Positions 1 through 5,934 of a DNA stretch of 8,397 bases are shown here, piece by piece (within the stretch, counting starts at the first letter, position 1; each line of letters begins with the position of its first letter). Origin of the DNA: Bacteroidota bacterium (GTDB lineage Bacteria > Bacteroidota > Bacteroidia > Chitinophagales > LD1); assembly GCA_018267435.1 (NCBI GenBank), contig JAFDYM010000473.1, forward strand, positions 1 through 8,397. Direction: 5' to 3'. Made by a program: the position numbers and the translations under genes. The notes below the pieces were generated by a model, which worked only from the letters and a program-made list of their open reading frames with translations, was not told the DNA's origin and did not search any database.

Positions 1-8
1 CCAATAAT

Positions 9-569
9 TTACTTTACCTTAGTTGGGTTCTGCTTTATAAAATCGGCCCAACCACTTACTTTCTTATCTACCCCCACACCCGTTACCCTGTTTTGATAAT
101 GATGGCAAACCGCTGCTGCCAAGCCATCGGTAGCATCGTGAAACTTAGGCTGAATTTCGAAGCCTATTTGCTGTTTTAGCATAGCGGCCACTTGCTCCTT
201 ACTAGCATTGCCATTACCGGTTATCGATTGCTTAATTTTCTTAGGTGCGTACTCATACACCTCTACACCATTGGTAAGGGCACTTGCTATGGCTACGCCT
301 TGCGCGCGGCCCAGCTTAAGCATACTCTGCACATTCTTGCCATAAAAAGGGGTTTCGATAGCGCAGATAGTAGGGTGATAGTTTTCTATCAGGCCTTGTA
401 TCTTTTCATAAATGATGCGCAGCTTCTGTAGCGAATCTTCGTATTTGCTTAGTTGAATAACGCCCATACTTAGCAATGTTACCTTCTGCTTTTGCACTTC
501 AATAATGCCATAACCCAATACAATTGTACCGGGGTCAACACCTAATATTATCTGCTTATCGTTCGCCAC
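9..569 (-). CDS. ruvC: Crossover junction endodeoxyribonuclease RuvC
   Basis: RuvC is the resolvase that cuts Holliday junctions, working with the RuvAB branch-migration motor in recombinational repair. The 186-residue product carries the RNase H-like acidic residues at the expected places: Asp12 in the strand GVDPGT, Glu72 in AIETPFYGKN, and Asp145 plus Asp148 in HDATDGLAAAV, matching Asp7, Glu66, Asp138 and Asp141 of the E. coli enzyme. The LKLGRAQGV helix (85-92) is also typical. It is slightly longer than the 173-residue E. coli protein because of a short C-terminal tail. The start is GTG at 567-569; an in-frame stop lies two codons upstream and the next Met is residue 35, beyond the first catalytic Asp, so GTG is the only sensible start. 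It is divergent from the gene at 606, with 36 nt between them, and no ruvA or ruvB is seen here. Function is confident from the complete catalytic set. Confidence 0.97.
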   Translation of the reverse strand: MANDKQIILGVDPGTIVLGYGIIEVQKQKVTLLSMGVIQLSKYEDSLQKLRIIYEKIQGLIENYHPTICAIETPFYGKNVQSMLKLGRAQGVAIASALTNGVEVYEYAPKKIKQSITGNGNASKEQVAAMLKQQIGFEIQPKFHDATDGLAAAVCHHYQNRVTGVGVDKKVSGWADFIKQNPTKVK

Positions 570-573
570 CTTT

Positions 574-581
574 CAAATATA
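574..581 (-). promoter_or_regulatory. Possible Bacteroidota -7 box for ruvC
   Basis: Read on the minus strand this is TATATTTG, an exact match to the Bacteroidota -7 consensus TAnnTTTG. It ends 4 nt before the ruvC GTG codon. I see no TTG at the -33 distance, so the match may be a chance event in AT-rich sequence. Confidence 0.25.
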
Positions 582-605
582 GTTGAAGCCGATTAACTTG
601 CCCGC

Positions 606-1526
606 GTGAATTTTAGCAATAGGCACTTATTATTAGCAGCTAAGGCCGCCATATTTGTATTGATGGCATGGCTTATTGCCGACCGCTTATTTCTGCAAAA
701 CGATATAGATAACCAGTGGCAACTGTTCACACAGCACATCAATGGCGAGCGCTTCTACCTATTCATCATCGCTATATTGTTTATGCCGCTTAACTGGGTG
801 CTTGAAACTGTTAAGTGGCGCATACTGTTGCAGAGCAGCTACGCGCCTTTTAAAGAATTGATGAAAGGGGTGATAGCAGGCGTAACCTTCGGCTTTGTAA
901 CACCGGGGCGCAGTGGCGAGTTTATAGGCAGGGTGCTATACCTAAATGAGCAAGACAAAACCAAGGTGTTCTACCTAACAGGCATTGGCGGCATAGCACA
1001 AACGGCAGTAACCTTATTAGTAGGCTCGCTATGCTTAAATGTATTGGTAGATGATGTCTTTATACAAGGTATAGCCATGGGCTTGGCGCTTATATGTACG
1101 CTGTTCTATTTCCGTTTCGATTTGCTGAACAGGCTTATTAACTCCTTCCCCTTTTTGGTGCGCAAGGGTTTAACCATACACAACACCGAAATACCTAGCA
1201 CCAATTTACTGCTAAAAGTGTTTGGCATATCGGCTGCACGCTATGGTGTGTATCTGTTACAGTATGTGGCGGTGTTTATGTTCTTCGGCGTAAGCACTAA
1301 TGCGCTATTGCTTACCGCACACAATGCTGTGCTGCTATTGGTGCAGAGCTTCTCTCCGCTCCTACCCTTTATGGACATCAGCTTCCGCGGAGGTAGTGCG
1401 CTATGGGTGTATGGCAACATAAGCCAAAACAACATAGCCATACTTACAGCGGCTTTATCTATATGGGTAATAAACCTAGTGCTACCTGCCGTAATAGGGT
1501 ATGTGTTTATAGTTAGAAAGAAATAA
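606..1526 (+). CDS. Flippase-like / lysylphosphatidylglycerol synthase TM-region family membrane protein (YbhN type)
   Basis: This is an integral inner-membrane protein of 306 residues, strongly hydrophobic throughout, with roughly seven to eight membrane segments (about 8-25, 51-67, 85-100, 121-147, 152-169, 201-227, 236-256 and 276-303). Two motifs point to the family that contains YbhN and the transmembrane half of MprF: an N-x-x-x-E-x-x-K-W stretch (NWVLETVKW, 63-71) and TPGRSGEF-G-R (99-109). MprF itself couples this region to a soluble lysyl-transferase domain, which is absent, so the protein is a stand-alone translocase-like member with unknown lipid or glycan substrate. The start is GTG at 606, because an in-frame TAA lies at 594-596 and the next Met (residue 20) would remove most of the first helix. 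tadA follows after 58 nt in the same direction, so the two may be co-transcribed without an obvious functional link. Confidence 0.85.
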   Translation: MNFSNRHLLLAAKAAIFVLMAWLIADRLFLQNDIDNQWQLFTQHINGERFYLFIIAILFMPLNWVLETVKWRILLQSSYAPFKELMKGVIAGVTFGFVTPGRSGEFIGRVLYLNEQDKTKVFYLTGIGGIAQTAVTLLVGSLCLNVLVDDVFIQGIAMGLALICTLFYFRFDLLNRLINSFPFLVRKGLTIHNTEIPSTNLLLKVFGISAARYGVYLLQYVAVFMFFGVSTNALLLTAHNAVLLLVQSFSPLLPFMDISFRGGSALWVYGNISQNNIAILTAALSIWVINLVLPAVIGYVFIVRKK

Positions 1527-1584
1527 TTGTAGTTTTAGAAGTAGCCTTTTCTGATGACTGGCACTTGCAAAAAAGATAACTGAT

Positions 1585-2028
1585 ATGATTTTTACCGATG
1601 AATATTACATGGCTTTGGCATTGAAGGAAGCTACTTATGCCTTTGAAGAAGATGAGGTGCCCGTGGGCGCCATAATGGTGTGCAACAACAAAATAATAGG
1701 CAAAGGCTATAACCAAACCGAGCGCTTGAAGGATGTAACGGCCCATGCCGAAATGCTAGCCATAACGGCTGCAGCCAACTACCTAGGCACAAAGTTTTTA
1801 GAGGAGTGCACGCTGTATGTAACGCTGGAACCTTGTGTTATGTGTGCCGCAGCCCTGCGCTGGGCGCGTGTGGGCCGCGTGGTATATGGCGCAAGCGATG
1901 AAAAGGCAGGCTACAGCCTGATACAGCAGCCAATACTGCACCCTAAAACAGAGGTGAACCACGGCATTCACGAACATGAGTGCTCGGTATTGGTAACTGA
2001 GTTTTTTAGGCAGAAGAGGATAAAATAG
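1585..2028 (+). CDS. tadA: tRNA adenosine(34) deaminase TadA
   Basis: This zinc-dependent deaminase converts adenosine 34 to inosine in the anticodon of the arginine tRNA that reads CGN codons. The 147-residue product has the complete cytidine-deaminase-fold signature: the zinc ligand His54 and proton-shuttling Glu56 in TAHAEM, and zinc ligands Cys84 and Cys87 in LEPCVMC. VPVGAIMV (25-32) and Asn43 correspond to substrate-contact regions of E. coli TadA, and the later YGASDEKAGYS and LHPKTEV stretches fit the Bacteroidota form of the family, in which the E. coli KTGAAGS loop is shorter. The ATG at 1585 gives the usual N-terminus. A related nucleoside deaminase such as guanine deaminase is the main alternative, but the HAEM and PCVMCA pattern together with the FFRQKR C-terminus favours TadA. 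It ends 121 nt before the superoxide dismutase start. Confidence 0.9.
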   Translation: MIFTDEYYMALALKEATYAFEEDEVPVGAIMVCNNKIIGKGYNQTERLKDVTAHAEMLAITAAANYLGTKFLEECTLYVTLEPCVMCAAALRWARVGRVVYGASDEKAGYSLIQQPILHPKTEVNHGIHEHECSVLVTEFFRQKRIK

Positions 2029-2149
2029 CCAGTGTCTATAAGCAGATAGAAACTATAGATGCTGTTTACATTTTTTTAAAGATGAACGGCTTTCTATTTT
2101 GCTTAATATTGTAACAGTAAACATTCATAAACCAAATAAAACTTACGCA

Positions 2150-2755
2150 ATGGCTTTTACATTACCAGAGTTACCATACGCGCACAACGCGCTTGAACCG
2201 CATATTGATACCAAAACCATGGAGATACACCATGGCAAGCACCACAATGCTTACGTTACTAACCTTAACGCTGCCCTAGCAGGTACTGAAAACGAAGGCA
2301 AAAGCCTAGAGGAGCTAGTAGCTAATGTATCTAAGTATTCACCAGCCGTACGCAACAACGGCGGCGGCCATTGGAACCACTCTTTCTTTTGGCAAATAAT
2401 AGGCCCTAATGCAGGTGGCGCACCTACTGGCAAAGTAGCTGATGCCATCAACGAAGCATTCGGTTCATACGATAAATTCAAAGAAGAATTTACAAAAGCT
2501 GCTACTACACGTTTCGGTTCGGGCTGGGCATGGTTGATAGTGAAGGATGGCAAATTGGCTGTTACTTCTACACCTAACCAAGATAACCCGCTAATGGATA
2601 TAGCTGAAGTAAAAGGTACACCTATACTAGGCCTTGATGTGTGGGAGCACGCATACTACTTGCACTACCAAAACCGCAGGCCAGACTATATTGCTGCCTT
2701 CTACAACGTTATTAACTGGGATGAAGTAAACAAGCGCTTCGACGCAGCTAAATAA
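2150..2755 (+). CDS. sodA: Superoxide dismutase, Fe/Mn family (Mn-type signature)
   Basis: The enzyme dismutates superoxide to oxygen and hydrogen peroxide. All four metal ligands are present in the 201-residue product: His27 (MEIHHGKHH), His77 (HWNHSFFW), Asp163 and His167 (DVWEHAYYLHYQNRR). The outer-sphere Gln that separates the subclasses is at position 144 in STPNQDNPLM, as in Mn enzymes, and the FeSOD-type Gln near residue 70 is replaced by Gly (NNGGGHWNH). That favours Mn, but Bacteroidota enzymes can be cambialistic, so the metal is not settled. No signal peptide is seen, so it is cytoplasmic. The ATG at 2150 is chosen because MAFTLPELPY is the normal family N-terminus; an in-frame TTG at 2099 would add 17 unrelated residues. 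The Ile codons here are more mixed than in the TPR gene at 7349 (6 ATA, 3 ATT, 1 ATC). A terminator follows directly. Confidence 0.96.
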   Translation: MAFTLPELPYAHNALEPHIDTKTMEIHHGKHHNAYVTNLNAALAGTENEGKSLEELVANVSKYSPAVRNNGGGHWNHSFFWQIIGPNAGGAPTGKVADAINEAFGSYDKFKEEFTKAATTRFGSGWAWLIVKDGKLAVTSTPNQDNPLMDIAEVKGTPILGLDVWEHAYYLHYQNRRPDYIAAFYNVINWDEVNKRFDAAK

Positions 2756-2781
2756 TTAGTAACAAAGATTTACGCGATAAG

Positions 2782-2812
2782 TGCCGCCTATAACAGGGCG
2801 GCATTTTTTTTT
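2782..2812 (+). terminator. Intrinsic terminator after the superoxide dismutase gene
   Basis: A perfect 7-bp GC-rich stem (TGCCGCC at 2782-2788 with GGCGGCA at 2797-2803) and an 8-nt loop are followed by nine T residues (2804-2812). It begins 26 nt after the dismutase stop. On the minus strand the hairpin has no T-tract after it, so it should act only for plus-strand transcription. Confidence 0.9.
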
Positions 2813-2813
2813 G

Positions 2814-3503
2814 TTAGAAAGTGATACGCATAGCAATACCTGAATAGCTACTGCCTATGTTGCCGACAGGTTGTATAATTTGTGTAGCAGGATATAATGA
2901 CAATTGCGAAGCAGCGGCATCGCGTTTCTTTTTGTACTTAGCTGCCAAGCCAAAGTGTATACTGCCTGTAAGCGTTAAGGTAAAACCTGCAACAGTCATT
3001 AAGCCTCCTGCACTGTACATATCGCTTGCCCTTTGGCTTACATAGCCATAGGCCCTGCTTTCGCGCCTTTCATTTACAGCACCTACTACAAGCATGGGTA
3101 TACCTACGGCCAGTACTGGCGCACCTATACCTGTAAGTACAATGGCTACAGTCTTTTTGTACTTATATATTTTACTAAACTTATCATAGTCGGCCTGGGC
3201 TTTCATTTTAGCCACTTCTTCATCTACTATATCTTCTAAATGCTTGTTATAGGCCGGCAGCGTATTGCCAAACACCTGCTTAGTGCCGCTAGCATACTTA
3301 ATCATAAATATGCTGCTTGTTTTAGCAATTAGTATGGTAGTATCACTGCTATTGAACAGCTTGTACTTTATCTTCATGTCGTTTACCTCGGTTATGGTTG
3401 CCTTTACTTCGTCGCCGTTATTGAATGTAATAACATCTTGTGCGTGTGCGGCAAGGCTACACATTAGTAGCAGCAAGGCATATATATAGTTCGCTAGTTT
3501 CAT
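2814..3503 (-). CDS. Secreted two-helix paralogue 5 (last gene of the five-gene family), function unknown
   Basis: I do not recognise a characterised function. The 229-residue protein has a signal peptide (1-21, AHA before QD), then an N-module (22-75) of alternating hydrophobic and polar residues that reads as a small beta-barrel: it starts DVITFNNGDEV and ends IFMIKYASGTK. A charged, probably helical stretch (about 84-117) precedes two hydrophobic segments, 118-143 (Gly/Pro-rich, with GIGAP and VGIP) and about 165-187. Then come KYKKKRDAA and the conserved tail QPVGNIGSSYSGIAMRITF, which ends in Phe. The same plan occurs in the genes at 3516, 4300 and 5935. This copy has the most diverged N-module: it lacks the IPPDT of its neighbours and the DN-GP of the two rightmost genes. 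The upstream paralogue ends only 12 nt away, so the two are almost certainly on one transcript. The stop codon abuts the plus-strand terminator T-tract. Confidence 0.85.
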   Translation of the reverse strand: MKLANYIYALLLLMCSLAAHAQDVITFNNGDEVKATITEVNDMKIKYKLFNSSDTTILIAKTSSIFMIKYASGTKQVFGNTLPAYNKHLEDIVDEEVAKMKAQADYDKFSKIYKYKKTVAIVLTGIGAPVLAVGIPMLVVGAVNERRESRAYGYVSQRASDMYSAGGLMTVAGFTLTLTGSIHFGLAAKYKKKRDAAASQLSLYPATQIIQPVGNIGSSYSGIAMRITF

Positions 3504-3515
3504 TGTCTATATGTT

Positions 3516-4217
3516 TTAAAAGCTGATACGCATGGCCATGCCTGTGTAACTGCCGCCTATGTTGCCTACTGGCTGCAATGGCTGCGTAACTGGCGCAAAC
3601 GAAAGTTGCTGCCTGGCCTCGTTCATTTTCCGTTTGTATTTAGGCATAAGGCTTATGTTGATAGTGCCGATAAGTAAAAATGGAAATGAAGCACCTGTCA
3701 ATACCCCACCTCCTACACTCATCCACATGCCTCTAGGCGAATAATAAGTACTTTGATAATGATTATATTGATTTTGCAAGTTTGCGTAATCTCTACGGTC
3801 TATGCGTATTCCTTCGCAAATTAGTGTAATACCTGTAGTAGCAAATGCACCGCCTATAGATAGTAACACAATACCGCTTACCTTTCTTCTCTGGTAGCCC
3901 TTCTTATATCTTTCGTAGTCGCCTAAGGCCAACTTCTTAGTTAAGGCCTCTTTTACTTTCTCCCTGCTTACTTGCTTTGGCTGTGGCGTATAAATTGTAT
4001 ATCTAGTACCATTGGCAAACTTTACCATGAACACCTCTTCCTTATTTAAGGTAAACAATGTAGTATCGGGCGGTATGGTATAACTTATAGTAGCTCCGTC
4101 TATCTTTTCTACTTTCACGTATAGATCATCTCCATTCAATAGCAACAAGGTATCCTGCGCGGTGGCCGTGTACACGCATAGGCATAGCGTGGTTAAGGTA
4201 ATCATTAGTGTTTTCAC
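3516..4217 (-). CDS. Secreted two-helix paralogue 4, function unknown
   Basis: Uncharacterised exported protein, 233 residues from the chosen start. Signal peptide 1-20 (ends TATA before QDT), N-module 21-72 (QDTLLLLNGDDLY to FANGTR), a basic helical stretch (about 84-113, YERYKKGYQRRK), hydrophobic segments about 114-136 and 164-188, then LMPKYKRK and a tail ending GMAMRISF. I chose the GTG at 4215-4217 because it gives MKTLMITLTTLCL, which lines up residue by residue with the signal peptide of the next gene (MKTLALTMAMLCM). An ATG at 4244 is open and would add nine residues containing an Asp, unusual before a signal peptide. By hand alignment it is 40/52 identical to that neighbour in the N-module and 36/44 at the C-terminus, but very different between. 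The loop joining the helices is Tyr/Asn/Gln-rich (143-161). Confidence 0.82.
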   Translation of the reverse strand: MKTLMITLTTLCLCVYTATAQDTLLLLNGDDLYVKVEKIDGATISYTIPPDTTLFTLNKEEVFMVKFANGTRYTIYTPQPKQVSREKVKEALTKKLALGDYERYKKGYQRRKVSGIVLLSIGGAFATTGITLICEGIRIDRRDYANLQNQYNHYQSTYYSPRGMWMSVGGGVLTGASFPFLLIGTINISLMPKYKRKMNEARQQLSFAPVTQPLQPVGNIGGSYTGMAMRISF

Positions 4218-4299
4218 ATCACCAATATACATATTTATTAGCATTTAAACAGTATGCAATACTTAAATACTAATACCTGCTATTTGCAGTACCCATATA

Positions 4300-4962
4300 C
4301 TAAAAATTAAAGCGCATAGCTACACCTGAATAGCTGCCGCCTATGTTGCCTACGGGCGGCAAAGGTTGCGTAACCGGTGCAAACGAAAGCTGCTGCTTAG
4401 CCTGCTTCATTTTTCGTTTGTACTTAGGCATAAGGCATAATTGTATAGTGCCGAATATTAAAAATGGAGCTGATGCCGGGATAATAATACTACCAGCCAA
4501 TGATAAATTGGTGCCAAATTCGGAGCCGTAAGCCGACGTGTTATCCATATGCAAACCTACCACAAGCAATGCTATACCAGCAGCTGCTACACCCCCACCC
4601 ATCGATAGCTGCGTAATACCGATTTTTCTCTTTCTAAGGTAAATATCCCTATATCTTTCATAATCGCTCTTGGCTTGCACCTTCCTATCTCTTTCTTCCT
4701 CTGCGCGTATACTTTCTTCCTTTGTTTGTGTTTTGCCTATTGTTTGCCTAGTACCATCGGCATATTTTATCATATACACCTCATCCTTATTTAGGGTAAA
4801 TACTTTGGTATCGGGCGGTATAGTATAACTTATAGTGCCCTCGTCTATCATCTCTACCTTAGCATATAAATCTTCGCCGTTCAAAAGCAGCAAGGTGTCT
4901 TGTGCCGCCGCTATGTATATGCCCATGCATAGCATAGCCATAGTAAGTGCCAGTGTTTTCAT
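4300..4962 (-). CDS. Secreted two-helix paralogue 3, function unknown
   Basis: Uncharacterised exported protein of 220 residues. Signal peptide 1-20 (AAA before QDT), N-module 21-72 (QDTLLLLNGEDLY to YADGTR), then a highly charged, probably helical segment 80-113 (KEESIRAEEERDRK and YERYRDIYLRKRK), hydrophobic helix 114-137, a short loop around SAYGSEFG, a second hydrophobic helix about 153-177, LMPKYKRKMKQAKQQ, and a C-terminus ending GVAMRFNF. The ATG at 4962 is well supported by a normal signal peptide. It is a recent duplicate of the gene at 3516. The Glu/Arg-rich segment before the first helix is specific to this copy. Gaps are 46 nt to the upstream gene and 82 nt to the downstream start, with no terminator in either, so it probably shares a transcript with both. 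Confidence 0.84.
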   Translation of the reverse strand: MKTLALTMAMLCMGIYIAAAQDTLLLLNGEDLYAKVEMIDEGTISYTIPPDTKVFTLNKDEVYMIKYADGTRQTIGKTQTKEESIRAEEERDRKVQAKSDYERYRDIYLRKRKIGITQLSMGGGVAAAGIALLVVGLHMDNTSAYGSEFGTNLSLAGSIIIPASAPFLIFGTIQLCLMPKYKRKMKQAKQQLSFAPVTQPLPPVGNIGGSYSGVAMRFNF

Positions 4963-5008
4963 ACCGGCAATTATAACCTATTATTAGAATTTAACCAGTA
5001 ATCAATAT

Positions 5009-5848
5009 CTAATCTATACCAAAGCAGAAGAAGTTATTGCCTACGGCTATACCATATTCACCTGGGGCAAGGCTGTTCAATGGCATTATTTCATACACCG
5101 ACGTATGGCGAGGCACCATACTTGAAGTCAATATAAAGTCGGGTGGCGAATGGAAATAAAACTCGCCAAGGTTATTATCGGCATAGCTCCAACCATTATC
5201 TACACTGGCATTTACCATTACCGATACACGACGGTTAGGCAAAGCTTGACCACTCTTTCTATCGGTAGTAGTAAAGCGCACCAATTTCACTTTGCTTGGG
5301 CTTAAGTACTGTTCCATAAGCTTTACAAGTACTTGTGGCACCTGCCCTGCCTTAAAGCGTACGGTGCTACTTATGCCCGGTACATGCCAAAAAAATGTGG
5401 GTGGTACCCAGCCAAAAGAAGGTACGTACTCGGTACGGCAAGCCTGTTTTTCCAGCAATAAGCTTTGCGTTCCCTCGCCCGTAGCATAATATGCAGCCGC
5501 ATACTCGGAGGTACTGTTGTACAAGGCTTCGGCTACCGTAGCTCCCGTACCTGCGCTAGGCGCAGCAGTGCCGCTAGGTGCAGTAGCTGTGCTAGCAGCG
5601 GGCGTAGTAGTGCCAGGCTTGTTTATTACTTCGCTAGTACCATTTCTATATTTTATACGGAATACCTCGTTGCGGTTAATAGAGTAGATGGGGCCATCCA
5701 TATTATCCCACTTTTTGTACTTTATTTCCGTAGGTAGTATTTCCAATACCTTCACCAAATTTTCGTTGGCTTTCATATCCAGCAATGTATCTTGCCCATA
5801 ACTTATGGTAGCTATACACATCAATACAACTAGTATAATATGTCTCAT
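5009..5848 (-). CDS. Secreted protein with the shared N-module and a different C-terminal domain, function unknown
   Basis: Exported protein of 279 residues. It has a signal peptide (1-18, SYG before QDT) and the family N-module (19-76), 28/58 identical by hand alignment to that of the gene at 5935 (shared KVLE, IKYKK, DN, GP, EVF, IKY, NG). A low-complexity Thr/Pro/Ala/Ser linker (77-106) follows. From about 109 the sequence has nothing in common with the paralogues: no hydrophobic helices, no KYKRK and no GNI tail. This 170-residue domain is rich in aromatic residues (SFGWVPPTFFWHVPG, 144-158) and probably beta-sheet. It ends with LAPGEYGIAVGNNFFCFGID; from memory, a PGEY followed by an FGID-like end recurs in uncharacterised Bacteroidota secreted proteins, which I could not verify. 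It is second in transcription order, its start lying 22 nt beyond the T-tract of the terminator at 5871-5913. It is either a fusion product or a partner that shares a ligand with its neighbours. Confidence 0.85.
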   Translation of the reverse strand: MRHIILVVLMCIATISYGQDTLLDMKANENLVKVLEILPTEIKYKKWDNMDGPIYSINRNEVFRIKYRNGTSEVINKPGTTTPAASTATAPSGTAAPSAGTGATVAEALYNSTSEYAAAYYATGEGTQSLLLEKQACRTEYVPSFGWVPPTFFWHVPGISSTVRFKAGQVPQVLVKLMEQYLSPSKVKLVRFTTTDRKSGQALPNRRVSVMVNASVDNGWSYADNNLGEFYFHSPPDFILTSSMVPRHTSVYEIMPLNSLAPGEYGIAVGNNFFCFGID

Positions 5849-5870
5849 TGGGGTTACTGTATTTAGTTAC

Positions 5871-5913
5871 AAAAAAACAGTGGCGCACAATAAACAAATA
5901 CTATGCGCCACTG
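5871..5913 (-). terminator. Intrinsic terminator or attenuator between the first and second genes of the family cluster
   Basis: A perfect 10-bp stem (CAGTGGCGCA at 5878-5887, TGCGCCACTG at 5904-5913) with a 16-nt AT-rich loop. Read on the minus strand it is followed by seven T residues (5877-5871), so it terminates right-to-left transcription after the gene at 5935. Only 22 nt separate the T-tract from the next start codon. A weak 5-nt alternative pairing exists between the terminator's distal arm (5877-5881) and 5856-5860. Confidence 0.9.
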
Positions 5914-5934
5914 CCTTATATTACCGTATGTCTT

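Noticed and set aside
2099..2149. Longer superoxide dismutase beginning at TTG 2099
   Set aside because: The 17 extra residues have no counterpart in the family, whereas MAFTLPELPY from ATG 2150 is the usual N-terminus.
2029..2149. Promoter of the superoxide dismutase gene (TATTTTG at 2095-2101)
   Set aside because: The match to TAnnTTTG is one base short and no -33 element sits at the right distance, so I do not list it as a feature.
4277..4289. Small hairpin CTGC-TATTT-GCAG between two paralogues
   Set aside because: Only a 4-bp stem and no T-tract; too weak to call a terminator or regulatory element.
3559..4531. Similar plus-strand open frames opposite the C-terminal ends of two paralogues (both starting MLPTG and containing CVTGANESC)
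   Set aside because: They resemble each other only because they lie antisense to the conserved C-terminal coding sequence of the duplicated genes; they lack independent start signals.
5703..5897. Minus-strand open frame overlapping the start of the gene at 5009-5848
   Set aside because: Different frame across a well-supported signal peptide, and it crosses the terminator; a shadow frame.
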